Shown one piece after another: positions 40,806 through 54,290 of a DNA stretch of 64,000 nucleotides (positions are counted from its first letter, which is position 1; every line of letters starts with the position of its first letter). This DNA comes from Sisyra terminalis (lineage: Eukaryota > Arthropoda > Insecta > Neuroptera > Sisyridae): assembly GCA_958496175.1 (NCBI GenBank), contig OY292280.1:16430001-16494000 (forward strand), given 5' to 3'. The notes beneath the pieces were generated by a model, which did no database searches, was not told where the DNA came from, and was given only the letters and a program-made list of their open reading frames with translations. The position numbers were made by a program, and so were the translations under genes.

Positions 40806-43800
40806 TATGCAACGAAACCGAATATTTATGGCAAGCAGTTATTACTGGTTGAGCAAATCGGAGTATCTAGTGAATTTAATGATACTCTAACTGAGGAATA
40901 TTATCAACTATTTTTTTAATTCATGACATAGGATTACCCTCTTAAAAAAGAATCTTATGGTTCCGGAAAGATGGACAAAAGTAGAAGTTGCGATGGATAG
41001 TAATTTGAGTAAAAATGTAATTCTTGCCTTTTTGAATAAGGCCTTACAAATACACAAAGCATCCTGAAAACTTATTCGTTTACCTAATACATTCCTTAGT
41101 TTAATTAAAAACCTGTTGAATTAATAATTTTGCGAACTGAAAATTCATTTTTGTATTGAAAGTAATGCCTTTTGCATACGCTTTGCATGGCAACACTAAT
41201 ACAAACACAAATTGCACAAAGCTCTTTTGACTTTTATTTCAATGAAATGAAAAGTATAAACACATTTTCCGTTAAAAACTTATCAACATCAACAATGAAA
41301 TTTTTTGTTTTTTTTTTTTGTTTTTGAGAAAACACTTTTCCCAGTTTTGTTTGAAAAGTTTGTGATTTTCGTTTCCAATTGATTTTTTTGAACGCAACTA
41401 TTTGAATTTTTTTCTTTCAGAAAAGCACGTCCAATTTGGAAAGAATCTAGGTATTTAAAAACAGGTTTAATATTAAGACAATGTTGGATTTGTTTCATGT
41501 CAAATGTTTTGTTTGATTTTATTCTTTCTTCTGTTTTTTTTTTTTTTTCGATATCGATTGGTAAATTCAATATTCAGTTTTGGTGATTTTTGTATTTTTA
41601 TTTTTCGCACGCATTTTTTATATGTTTATATTCAATGTGGTTTTTCTCTGTGTATGTATTGTTTAAGGAAGTTCTCTACAGAAAATACGGGGAAAAGGGA
41701 TCGATGTATGAACGGTTCTCAATACGTTCTATTTTTAAATTTTATATTATCACAAGTTTGAAACAGTTACTGACGCTTGCGCGGAAAATCAAGATATTTC
41801 TCTGAAAATACGTGGAATTTTTTCGTTATTTCACCATTTTTTACCACCATATCAACATCACATTTTTATTAACAATAGAAAGTATTCAATTTTTTATCGT
41901 TTACTGTAAGATATTTGGTTTTTTTCCATTGGTGATAACACATAAATTTTGGTTTTCGAAAATGGTTTCTACAAGCATGGTTAACATTCCAGCTTTCAGG
42001 TATCTAAATATTTTCAAATTTCTAAAATATTTTTCACATATTTAAATCAAAATTTTTGATACCCTAATTATGATACCTACTTAAATTTTTTTTAGTGGAT
42101 AACTTCCTTAATTATTTTAATGTAAAGTGTGCAAAAAGCACCGTCGTAGCATTATAAGGCACAACAATAGTTTATATTCTCAAAAACAATTTTTTTCTTT
42201 ATATTGTATTTTTGCTTTTGTGGCAATATTTATCGTTTTTGAAACCACTCCAATTTTCAAACCTTATTTTATCATACAATAATCGAAAATGTAGCAGTTT
42301 TTTTGTGAATTATTCCGAAAAAAATTATGTCCTCTTTGTGTATCTGATCAACGGAATTTTGTATCCATACCAAAAAAATAATGGTACTCAATTTAAGTAG
42401 TTGAAGGTACCATATGTTAATTTTTTTTCCACTCAATTTGATTCGCAATCTGATCCCGACAATCAGGAGTGTACAATAGTACCCTTTAGTCCTCCTGTAA
42501 GGCAGCTCCTCTGTTTTTTATGTTTGGTTAAATTATTTAAAACAGCAGTCACGAAAATAGTGATCTGCAAGGAACTTTCGCTGGTTCACAGAGAAATTAT
42601 AGTATTATAATAAACTTAACACTTAAAAAATCCTATTAGCCCCTAATACCAACATATATAAAAATTCAGCTTTTAAATCCAAAATGTATCCTATATTTAA
42701 TTTTTCTGTTTGTAATACCTTGAAGTAGTGGTTCATAACTTTGTTGACGGTACTTAACCACTCCAGTACTTAACACATTTACCGAACTATCTTTAATTGG
42801 AAAAATAAATTATGGATTTTTCAATTTCCAAATATAGACACATATTACATAAAATTCTCTGAATTTAATAAAAATTGAACGTACCTACCTAAAATGAAGC
42901 TTTTATTACATTTTTGAATGTTACATAAATCATCTCAAAAAGTATCAAGAATTTCAAAAGTCGAAATGGAAGGAAATGGGGAAAAATAAATGAACAGCAT
43001 GTTTTATTCTCCCTTTATCCCTGCCATAAATTAATAATTAAGACTATCTTTTTTTAGTTGAAAAACAAATGAATATTGAAAGCGTGACTTAACTGTCTTT
43101 TGTTATTAATCAATCGGTTACTTTATGACTAGCTTTTTGCGTTGCTATGGAGAAAAGAATGGTGGTTATAGTTTGCTTCAAGTTATTACACTTGAAAGAT
43201 TTGAAGAGAATTTCTTTAATAAAAACGTTACTAGAAGTATTAGTGTAAGAACATTGTGGCTGTTTCACAATTCCAGGAAATTAAATTAAAATTGTTCTTA
43301 AAAAACCCTTCAAACATGACGGCTAGGAAAAATTCGCTTATATATTTTTTTATTATGCAAGAAATAAAGCCAACAGTTAGGGTGGGAATTAAGAGCCCAA
43401 CATAGGGTGTAATTTAAATTAAATTTGGATGATGAGATGAAAAAGCCAAGTTAAAACCTTTTTGACTCATATTCAGGTTAAGATAAAACGTGCATGTCAC
43501 CAGCCCCTCCCCCTGCCCTCAAAAGGCAATTGAAAATTGAAATATGGTATAATTCTGTACAAACTTTGAACAGGTTTCTGAACCTTTATTTCTTTCTGTA
43601 TAGTTAAAACAAGAAAAGAAACTAGCGACTTAAGTCTTCGCTAATTCCTGTATTAATTATGCGACTTGTCATCGGATTTTTTCTCGCATTATCTCTAATT
43701 GCTCATTTTAAATGTAAAAATAAACGAAAACCAATCCCCCGCCACCATATCTGAATCGAAGACTTGTGAAAAAAATCCAAAAACTTGTGTAATTAGCTTA

Positions 43801-44812
43801 TAGCTGCGATTTATAACTGTTCATATTTATGGTAACAATAAACTTACTCCACTATCAAAATAAAAAATGACTCCAATTATGGTAAATTAGGACATGGGTC
43901 TGGGGATTTGAAAGTAATAGTTCAGTCAAAACTTGAAATAATGTTAAGAATTGTATATTATTTTCGAAAGACGGCATATTTTTGCAGAAATTATAGATTG
44001 TGTAGGAAAAATTGTCAATTGAAAATCCACGACAAAACGCTTCAAAATGTCGTAACGTCGCTTGTGACGCCATATTTGAGCAGCAAACATATACACAAGA
44101 GAATTTAAGTCCTTTGTATTTCGTAATGCTACATTATTTCCTTATAATATTAACAAGTTTCGCTATACCGACATAAATATTTTCTTGGAATATATTGAAA
44201 GCTGAAGACATATTTTCCTTATAGTACTTTTTGTAATGCAAACGATATTGATATCAGACCTCTTAACTTACCTACACCCACCACCACTCTTCCACTTAGC
44301 AAGTATAGTTCATCTTGTTTCAATGCATTTGTTTACTCAATTATGACGTCATTCATGGCGAATTGCTGTATATTGTAGTTCTATTTTACCAAAATAATTA
44401 TCAATTTCGTTGATTAAAAATATTATTTCGTGTTTTGTATTCTCGGACTTAAATGTTACTAAATAAAAACAAGACTTCAGTGTCGATTAGAATTTGTCAC
44501 TAACTTTGAACAGCTCTTATACGGTTTTAACAATGTATGAAATATATTGTGTTCTTATTTATGAAATATAGTTGACAATAGTAAACTATAAACATAAATT
44601 TGAACAAATGCTCGAGCAAAATGTATTGTTAATGTATTGGCCAGATACGTATTTTTCCTGATGACAGAATGGAGGATTTGTGTTGTGAGTTTTGAAGTAA
44701 ATTTTTAGGGTTTGGTGTTCAAGTGAATGAATGTCAATGAGCTTTTCATCTGCTTTTCACGTGTCGTTACCGTAAGTGGTCGTATTAATCGGTTGAAATT
44801 GTTTAAAAACAG

Positions 44813-45180
44813 GTGATGGAGCCAGTGAAGTGTTGGTTATGCAGACAATGTCAAGTGGTGGACTTGGAACTAGTGGAGGAGCTGCATCAATAGGCACTAT
44901 TCCAATAATGCGAACCACAACCACGTGCCAAAATTGTGCTGCAAACAATTCTCAAAATGCGACAGAACCCCCCACAACAGTGGCAACCCTGCCACCCATT
45001 CTAATGACAACCGCTACTGTTTCTACATCCCCGTTATCGAACGATGCTTTAGTTGAAACAGTTGAATTTGTTGCAACAATTCCTGATGGACCATCTCACA
45101 CGGACATAACTAGCAGTCCAACGACACCCGCCGCCACTGACTCCATCTCCTCCGATCCAGACATCATAGCCCTTCTCTAA
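44813..45180 (+). CDS. mGluR: mGluR last exon: C-terminal tail and stop
   Basis: The acceptor TTTAAAAACAG ends at 44812. The first two bases (GT) complete the Gly codon left by the previous exon, and the frame then runs 121 codons to TAA at 45178-45180. The tail is rich in Ser, Thr, Ala and Pro (TIPIMRTTTTCQN, TTVATLPP, TSSPTTPAATDS) and ends SDPDIIALL. It contains no recognisable domain. Such tails usually carry phosphorylation and scaffold sites, and here the sequence shows only composition. The phase match and the lack of any other open frame support its assignment to mGluR, though the tail is not a conserved region. Confidence 0.85.
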
Positions 45181-45755
45181 ATTAACCCTTAAACCTGACC
45201 TGTCCTAAATATCCCTTATAACTTACCCTTCTTCATAGTAGTCTACGTCTTTGTCTATTTAACCAATCAACCATTAACACCATTTTTTTCTAGTCTTGTA
45301 AATTTTGTAAATTTAAATACTTTATAAAATAAGCATTTATGTAAGATCTAGACCATAAGTCTTCTGTTTGAAACGACAAGAAAGGGCTATCCAGCCTATA
45401 TAGAGTTCAGAAAATTTCGGGCAATGCAATTTGGGATTGATTTGAAACTTTGTAAAAAAATATATTAAAAACAAATTTTTTGATTGTAACATAATTATAT
45501 AAATTGAAATAACCATTTCTACGTAAAATATACAAATTGTGAATATCATTAACAAAAAAACATCTAAAAAAGGTTTTCTACTCGTTTTTTTGTATTGAAT
45601 TCTACAAAAAAGTACAACTTTTATCAATACAAACATAAAATGATAACAGTGTATAGTTTTTGCTATCTTGAAAGAGTTGAGAAATCCAAATAAAAATTCA
45701 CGAAAATTTTTGATTTGAAACTAATTGTAATAGTCTTTTCCATAACTAATAAAGA
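45181..45755 (+). other. mGluR 3' untranslated region with candidate poly(A) signals
   Basis: AT-rich sequence after the stop. AATAAA occurs at 45689-45694 and 45748-45753. Either could end the transcript. The 99-codon minus-strand frame at 45337-45636 has no recognisable content. Confidence 0.5.
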
Positions 45756-46307
45756 TTTAAAGGGCTTATCTGATTTTTGTGGTTAAAATGATCAATTTTA
45801 TCTGTTTGATTTTTATTTTTTTCCCCAAAAACTAATCAGTATAATACAAAGCTGATTTGGAATACAGGAAACCAAGTTATGTCAAAAAAAAAAATTAGTG
45901 ATCAGTCATTCGAATACTAAAATCTCAATAGATTAAAAAATAGTTTAAACTATTACAATAAAGTTAAGATTAAAGAAAAAATATGAAATTATAATACAAA
46001 CCACAAAAATTAGACTTGCCATTTTAAATTTTTAAGTACTTAAAGACTAAATGAATAAATATTTTTCGATTAGTATTACGAAACCTTTCACATTGAACAC
46101 CTGAATAATTTGGTCATCTTTCTGAAGTAACCGCTGTAATGGAATGGGCATTATTAACATTCAAAATCTAGACTAGTGTTAATAAAGATACGAAATGGCC
46201 ATAATAATCAGGGTTTGATGCATATCTTGAAGATTGTTCTTCAACTGGAATCTTATAAAAAATATACGTTCTTGTACAGAGAGAATAAAATAATAATATA
46301 CATATTA

Positions 46308-46733
46308 GGGGCCATCCATAAATTTTGTCCCCTGTTCGAAAGAAGGGGGAAGTAAACGAAATGTGGCATCGTGTGACAAGGGCTGGTAGGAGATCAAACA
46401 CGTTGTGGCGTCATATGTTAAAATTTAAAATTTTGAAGTATATCGACATAAGATGATTAATATTATTGATCGTTTATCATCTCTTAATTAGTCTTTTGTT
46501 TTGTCTATTATAGAAAATATTTGCCTTCATTAAATATTTTTTAACTTAATGAAAATTAAAAAAAATGTATTTTCTGTTTCATTTTAATTATTTCTAGTTA
46601 ATTAAACTGAAAAATATACGTCACACCAAGAGGGAAGGGAATTGCAAAAATGTGACCATCTAAGCCAATGACTGAAGAGGGAGGGGGGATTTAAAAACAT
46701 AAAACTTGTGTGACGCAATTTATAGATAGCCCC
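46308..46733. mobile_element. 426-bp PIF/Harbinger-type MITE
   Basis: The ends GGGGCCATCCATAAATT and (inverted) GGGGCTATCTATAAATT are flanked on both sides by TTA (46305-46307, 46734-46736), the 3-bp target typical of PIF/Harbinger. The interior has no transposase. Confidence 0.8.
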
Positions 46734-47254
46734 TTATAATATATATATATGTGTTAAAAAAATTCGTATGAAATCTAAGATTTAGATGGAATAGCTGCTT
46801 TGTATGTTAATGCCACTATTACTAAACTACTGATTGTTAAATAATAAGAATCATATTATTAAAGTCCTAATATTAAAACATAAAAAATATAGTTGATAAT
46901 TACGTAATTTAAAAAAAAATACATCAATTATCGTTTATAATTATAGCTTTGCTAACAAATCTTTCATTGGCTGAAATGATAGTGATAAGTTTATTTAATT
47001 GAAATCAAGACTTTCAAACGTTTGAATTGAAAATCATAAAATATTTGTTGCATAGATTTATAGTAATTAACTGTGACCAATATTTAATAGCTGTTTTCTT
47101 CACTCATCACTTGATCAAAACTTTAGATAAACTCTAGTCAACATTATCCTCTAGTTATCGTAATATGTGTAGTAGAAAGTATTCAAAAAAACTAAAGTTT
47201 GTGAACAAAACGGCAGATAACTATCTGTCAGATAGTTGGTGAGTTTGGTCTACT

Positions 47255-47526
47255 GATATATATATTTGGATAAATCATGCATATAAAATGGAAATAAGCA
47301 AAATCTAGTGTGATGTACGAAGCACCTGAATGAGCACAGTTTTTATAGTAACTTAAAACAACAGTTGGCTTATATGTATATATAAGTCTCTTTTCCAACG
47401 CTTCCAATTCAGGCGCTGTTCCATTTTGTTTAGTTCATTCGAAATTTGTGCCTACGTAGATGGCGCTAGCTAGTGCGGGTGCGGCTTGTCGTTTTCTGTC
47501 TAGTGTGCTATCCATTTATACAGATC
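47255..47526. mobile_element. MITE of the GATGGCGCT family, near full length
   Basis: The left end GATATATATATTTGGATAAA and the right end TCCATTTATACAGATC are imperfect inverted repeats. The interior shares AAAACAACAGTTGGC, TTTTGTTTAGTTCA and CCTACGTAGATGGCGCTAG with the 24.3-kb copy. Confidence 0.68.
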
Positions 47527-49407
47527 AGTGATTTGATTCCTACTTGAAGAAAACAGCTAAGGGTTAGTCATTAGTGAGTGCGTAGTCGAAAAGTTCATTA
47601 AACGTTTGAATCTGAATTTAGGTGCTAATTTCAGCAAATTGATTGTAAAGCTGCTGAAAATGGTGCTGAGTTAGAAATATAATGTGTCTACTTTATGTAG
47701 GTTATTGAAATGAAGTTACTCGTAAGAAATAGCATTTATCAGTCTTGATGGTGTTCGTACTAAGGCCCTAAGCCCCATATAACTCATTTTATGTTTTTAT
47801 GAACTGAGAACGAATCCTAAATGTTCCATTTTATTCAAACTAATAAAAACCGGCTAGTTTTCAAAAATTACCATTATATAATTGTCATTGTTTTCCAGTT
47901 AATTCGTATAAAATTGAAAAAAAAACATAATTATTGCAAACTTATGCTAAATATTTTTACAAATTATACTTAATTAAAAAAAATGACTGATATAGTATTA
48001 CTTATGGGAGTTTTTCCACAGAACATATTTCACTATAAGTTCGTTTCACACATTAATTGATATCATTGGAACTGATTATTATTATTATTGGTGTATATAA
48101 ATAAAACAAGTAATTGTTATAATATATAAATGTAAAATCAAAGTAAGATATTGATGCTTTGAAAGTATCAAGCAATTTTTGATAAATACCTTGTTTTATT
48201 AAAACGTTTGCACGTGGAAATATTTGCGGAAAAATGGTCGTTCAATCTCAAAATAGAGAGCACATCCATGAATGGTTGAATATTGGTTGTAATTTTTAAT
48301 TAAAACTGAGAAATATATTTTATTGGGTCTCCCAAACTCAGCAAATTACAAACGAGGGAAAGATGACATGGTATATCATTTTCATACGAAAATCCAGGAA
48401 AAAGGACATGAGTCCTAAATATAATAAATATACTAAGCATGACATCCACATTGGATCTCTTGCTCGTTAAACTTATAAAGATAAATTTCGGACTGAATTG
48501 TTTCAGTGTGGACTTATAGACTGTCATCTCAAGTATAAACTCTAAACTTTTGGCCTAAGTATTTTTCCAATGGGATATTATTTGAAAATGATAAATTGGT
48601 GAAATTAATCGTTTTAATTTAATTTTATCATTTAGCCTATAACATCAATAATTGTGCGATTATTTCCAAATTACACAACAGTAAAATGATATTATAAGAT
48701 ATTTTACAACAAGTAGTATTAATTTTTTTTATAATATTTTTAAAAATACTGATCTTAACGAAAAGGGGGTTGTCATAATCAACTATAATCATTTTAATAC
48801 TTTTACTAAAATCAAATTTGTTTTTTTTTTGACTTATTAGAGCCATTATTAGTTATTCTTTATTGTAAAACTAATTTATTGGTTCTAAATCATTTACTAA
48901 TTTTAACGAAACTTTCACAAAATTTATTTTAAATATTTTACAATATAATCAATGTTTTGAATTGAAAAATTTATAGTCTCCGTTTTACCGAAACAGGAAC
49001 ATTTTATTTCAAATAGATAATTGAACCAGTTTATCATTTTCAAATAATATTCCTTCGGAAAAGTATCAATACTTGAGACGATAGTCTACAATTCTATAAT
49101 GAAACATTTTAATCCGTAATTTATTTTCATAAGTTTTCCATGTAGAAGGTTTGTATTTGATGTCATGCTTAGTAAATTGCTTATATTTAGTAATATCATA
49201 TTTTTCTTTCCTCAAAATTTTATACATTTTAAGGAATATTCAATAATTTCGAGAACATCATTAACTGATAAAACTGATAAATTTTAAAAATGCGTTCCAT
49301 TAGACGTTCAAAAAGCTCATAAAGCTCATAAAGCTCACGACCGCGATTTTTGTCTCTTCACAATTCTTCAAATAACTACGGAATATTTTGGTATTTTTTT
49401 GTTGTAG

Positions 49408-49765
49408 TGACCCTAAATTGACGTTTGGGGCTTTTTTATAAACATTAAAATTTCGAAAAAAAAATCCCTCGCTATTAATTGGTGTTTTTTTGTCGTTCGA
49501 GAGTTCCGAAGGAAAAAATTTAATAGCTTGCATATTGTTTGGGCAAACGCTATTTAAAGAAAAAGCTCTATTAATTTACATATATTTTTAATATAGAAGC
49601 TTTTTCCTTCAAATGGCTGAATCTGGGAAAATATGCAAGCTATGAAAATTTTTCTTTCGGAATTCCCAAACAACAAAAGAACACCAATTAATGGCACAAA
49701 AAAAAATCAAAATTTTTATATTTATAGAAAAACTCAAAATTTCAATTTAGGGTCCCTACATAGGA
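49408..49765. mobile_element. Foldback MITE, copy 1
   Basis: The left arm (GACCCTAAATTGACG, TTAATTGGTGTTTTTTTGTC, AGCTTGCATATT) and the right arm (AATATGCAAGCTATG, AACACCAATTAATGG, AATTTAGGGTCC) are inverted copies over about 120 bp around a short centre. The same structure recurs at 61.46 kb. Confidence 0.8.
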
Positions 49766-50726
49766 TTCTCATGGAAAATATGCGAGCGACAAAATTTTTT
49801 TCAAAACTGTTTTTTGAAGGATACTTTTCCCGCAGATATTAACGCACTTACCTCTTAAAACTTTGTATATAAATTGGTGTGGATATAATGTTAATTTACT
49901 CTTAGAATATTAAAATTTATATTTATTGGTATAAATCTAACAAATACAATTATAAGTAACGCAAGAATTAGATATGACAAAACTCCTGTATTTGAGCTTA
50001 CATTGTACTGTTAAGCTTAATTCTGGAACAAAATATGTATTACACATGTAAGTTATTAAAATTTCAGAAAAATATTCCAAGGCAATTAAAAAGAAAATTG
50101 AAACAGCAATTTTGAGGCAATTGGTATAGCACTGACTTGAACTAATTGAATCAACTTAGGTCCATTATCATTAACGGTATCCTGATAAAAAAGAGCATTT
50201 TGAGGCATTTGAAATAATTGCATTTAAAACGCCTTTAATTGCCTTTTTTTACAGGATATGCAATAGTATCTGAATGTGATGTGCGGATGCACCACTGATT
50301 GGCCAATGTCAACAAATACCATCCCATTTTAACACAAAACTTATACAACTGACTTCAAAAAAGCCTACCGTGAAAAATAATCAAGATTTTAGAAAAATTT
50401 TGAAAAATATTGAATGAGATAACTATTATTTATGTATAAAAATGAACATATCAAACATTCGTTAAATCCTACTATGTAGATATTATCTAGAACTAGTAGG
50501 CCTTCAATATTATTTAATCAAAAAAATTAAATTAAAAATATTTCAATTTATTATGTAAATAGACGGCAAAAAATACGGGATTTAATAAAATTAAGAGAAA
50601 TGTTACTATTATATGGTCACTAGAACCTCAATTAATTATTAAAATTTGGAATATAAAAATATATTTTAACTGAATCGTTGTTAAAGGTAGTAAGTATCCA
50701 AATTAAAAATACAAGAGCCTAAGAAA

Positions 50727-50749
50727 ATAATAATAATAATAATAATAAT
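50727..50749. repeat. AAT microsatellite
   Basis: About seven AAT units in a row. Confidence 0.9.
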
Positions 50750-51211
50750 GTTAATTCCTATCAGTTTTTTTATTCAAAAAAATCACTAGACTTACAGTGT
50801 ACTGTATATGGATCGGCCAAAAGTTATCATTTGTCGAAATTATCTTTCTGTTACAGTATGAATACCGTTAAAGCATACACTGCTAAGGTAATGTTAGTTA
50901 AATTATTCATTTTAAATCTACTAATGATTAAGAGTTATAAATTCAATTGTGAACAGTAAACATTCTGTATTGGTTTTGAATGGTTTGACGTTTGGTTAGA
51001 GTGATTTTTTATATTTTTTGGGGATTATCCACAATAAAAAACAAAATAAGGAAATGACGAAATAACCAGAATTTTGTCATCGATCTAAATTTTAAGAAAA
51101 TCAATTAGTGCAACAAACTACAAAAAATATAAAGAAGTTAGTGTACATAATACATTAAATTGAATGTATATTTTAACGGTAACTCATACAGCTTTTGTAG
51201 TCTTATAGTTT

Positions 51212-51300
51212 AAGCGAAATTTGTGCCTACGTAAACGGCGCTGGCAGTCGCTTGTAGTCGTTTGCTGTACAATGGGCTATTCATTTATACAGATCAATGG
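51212..51300. mobile_element. Fragment of the GATGGCGCT MITE family
   Basis: AAATTTGTGCCTACGTAAAC, then GGCGCTGGCAG and TTCATTTATACAGATCA, which is the right half of the family. Confidence 0.65.
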
Positions 51301-52257
51301 TATCTAGGTACTATTGCTTTTTGTGATTGATATAAAAAATCTCAAATTTTTTGACAAATTGTAATCTTTTGTTGAATCAGTAACGTTTTTTTCTCTTGAA
51401 TCGTATAACACAAATAAATATGATGTTAATAGAACGGAATTATCCCAACGCTTTTTGAATGATACTTTCATATTTATAATATATAAAAGGAAAAAAATAT
51501 ATACAAAAAACTAGACGTCAACCAATAGACGAGGAAAACAATTGTTCAATGTTAATTGTAAATTGAGTTCGATGGATTTATGTAATGTTAATGTAATTAT
51601 AACACAAATTTTATTGACAGATTTGTCTCGATGTTGAAACAATAAAATATTAATAATCACAACCATATTGCAATATGTTGCATTTCATAAAATATTGACA
51701 AATTTACCAAGGAAAAAAAGAAAAATTTGTTTCTTGTTTTTGGCTAAAACTGTTAAAAAAAAAATTACTACAGCGAACAAAATATTAATCTAGAGGGCTA
51801 CGCCCCCTACTTGCTTTGCCCAACAATTAAAGTTTTTGTTAATTGTAATAAAGATTAAATGTTTTTATTTACAGTTTTAGCAAAACAAGAAACGGATATT
51901 TCTTCCTATATCAAAATATATTTGTTACATGTTAGTTTTAGCAAAATGCATTAATGTACATGTCTCGTTACAATAATGACAATATATTGTAATAAACCAG
52001 TATGTATTATATAGCTTATTAATGTCTAATACTTATTTATTATGTATTTATGTAAAATTTATTGAAAAATATGGAATCTTACTTGCTCAGTTTTCTGACG
52101 AGAAAACTATGTGAATTAAGAAAAAATTATACAAAAAAATATAAATACTAAAATGCTCAATATGATAAATAACTATTTGTTTAATTATAACCAATACAGT
52201 GTTATAACCTTTCACAAATGATTTCTGTGCTGACATTACTTAAAAGTAAAAGCACTA

Positions 52258-52550
52258 ATTGTCAAGAACTGGGGAGCTGGAACTCGGAGACATAAAACCC
52301 AAAGGTTTTGGCGGAGCCAGAGCCGAAGCGGAAGCTAAAATATTTATTTTAGCGAGAAACCGGAGCTGGAGTCGGATCCATCAATTATGTTGACTCCAGT
52401 TCCTAACAATTTTTTGTTCAAGTACATTGACTTCTTAAATGAACACTTACATCCAAAACCGAAATCGGCATTAAAGTTAAACATCAACTTTAGAGCTAGA
52501 GTCAGACGCCAAACTTATTAAATCCAGCTTTCCAGTCTTGCACTTCCCTT
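52258..52550. mobile_element. Possible MITE with imperfect ends
   Basis: AAGAACTGGGGAGCTGGA at the left is roughly mirrored by TCCAGCTTTCCAGTCTTGCA at the right. Between them are repeated GGAGCTGGA/GGAGCCAG phrases. The ends are uncertain. Confidence 0.35.
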
Positions 52551-53937
52551 TTTTGTTTTGTTTTTCATAGTCTCCTTCTATTTAGCTATGGGAGCTTTAA
52601 GACTTGGTAACAACTATATAAAAATAAAACATTAAATATAGTAACTGTTTTTGGTTATATAATTAATGAACTTTTATTAAAAAGTCTGACTGGTTTTTGT
52701 GATTAAAAATGATCGATTTTTCCCCATTTTGTACTCTACTCACCACTTTTTTCTTTGAAAACTACTTTATGGATTAAAATAGAGTCTTTAGTGGAGGAAT
52801 GAATTATACATTAAAATGTTTGAGGAAAATTTCTTAATACAATTTTTATTTCCTTAACTTTTGCTCCAAATTCAACTTCTTAAAAGTATACGTTTTGTGG
52901 GGAAGCGTTAATTGTAACGTTATCTATAATATAAAATTCTTAAGTACTTTCGTGTTCCAAAATTGATTTAAATTCATTGAAATAATTTTCGAGAAAATAT
53001 AAAAATTGGTCACTTCATTGAAAAATTGACCTTCAAAAATCAGACACACTTCTGGCCAAGTTACAATAGTGATCTCAGAAATTATTTTTATAATTAGGCC
53101 TAAATGTAAAAATAATCTTAATACATGTACCTACGTGAAATACGATATATGCCTAATACTTGGTGGGGTATAAAATTTTCAACATTTCATGGATCACTAC
53201 TAATTTTAGTAGAGGCACTGAAGTAGGCCTCATGTATTTATTTCTTACTGTTTTCAGTTCCCATCATGCATGACACCGGGAAAAGAATTGTACTAACTTT
53301 GATGCATATGTGGCAAGAATTTGTCAGATTTTTTGCACAAATTATTCTATAAATAGATCTATTTCCTTCAGTAACTTTTTAATGACCAACCTTAAATTCA
53401 AAAAATCCACCTTAAACTGATTAATAGGATGTTGTTACAGTAACAGAGACAACAATTTCCTTTGATTTGACATCGATATTTTTTGATCAAGCGACAAGTA
53501 TGTATAGAATGCTATCCACATAAATCGTTTCGATGTTCATCGGTCTAACTCATGATGGGTATTGAAATAGGTCAACTTCTCTTTTACACTTCCACTACAA
53601 TTCAAGTTATAGGTTTTTATGTCCCACCCTAAAGTAAAGCCATGGTATTTAAAAAAATTTTGAGAAATTAAAATTTCGTTCTCTCAGAATATTTAAAATA
53701 GTATCTCATCACTGATATTTTTAGACTCACTTGTCATATATTTCATCAACCCTGTTGAATTAACCTACCTTTTTCCGTGACACTTTCCAGAAAAGTATAT
53801 TTCAATTCTTTGTACCCTTCAAATTAAAATTCGATTTTTTCGCTAACTTAAAACAGCCACTGTTTAAACAATATATAGGTCTAATTTATGGAAAATAATT
53901 TACAAAAATAAACTTTAAATATACATGGGTACAAGAA

Positions 53938-54040
53938 TATTTATGACATATTTCGATGGCTAAGGATTTTTTTTCAATGATCATCTAGTAGTTTTGGATC
54001 GCTACGTAACAACTATGTAATGAGTCAAAGGATTGATACT
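53938..54040 (-). mobile_element. SINE tail module, minus strand
   Basis: Read on the minus strand: TTTGACTCATTACATAG, then GTAGCGATCCAAAACTACT, GATGATCATTGA, then ATCGAAATATGTC. It aligns with the 34.73-kb tail, but the CTGAGGA box is ruined. Confidence 0.65.
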
Positions 54041-54177
54041 AAATTGGAGGAATAGGCCAACTCAAAGTTTTCGAGTTATTCACAGAAAAATTGGCAAAAA
54101 ATAAATAGAAGTCATCCGCAACTTCATCACAAAAAGAGTAAGACTTGATTGATAAATTGAGATCGATTTGTGATTAT

Positions 54178-54290
54178 TCTGTGACTTATTACATAGCAGT
54201 TACGGAGAGATTCAATAACTTGATGACCAATGAGGAAGCTTTCCTGACAATCGATATACGTGTTAGGGCAATACGTCATAAATATTTTTG
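54178..54290 (+). mobile_element. SINE tail module, plus strand
   Basis: CTTATTACATAGCAGTTACG, then TTGATGACCAATGAGGAAG and ATCGATATACGTGTTAGGGC. Relative to the best copy, CTGAGGA is ATGAGGA and GAAA is GATA, so the ribozyme core is broken. It forms an inverted pair with 53938-54040. Confidence 0.7.

Larger units (their letters stand above)
38544..44812. other. mGluR intron (6269 nt)
   Basis: It holds a Penelope-like element (39101-39481) and a 341-bp MITE (40465-40805). The rest (40.8-44.8 kb) is AT-rich, with T-rich frames around 41.3-42.6 kb that I regard as chance. Confidence 0.85.

Noticed and set aside
41289..42610. Cluster of T-rich frames of 62-93 codons
   Set aside because: Phe/Leu/Ile-rich translations of poly-T sequence with no start context or homology.
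45337..45636. 99-codon minus-strand frame in the mGluR 3' UTR
   Set aside because: No recognisable domain. It lies antisense to a plausible untranslated region.
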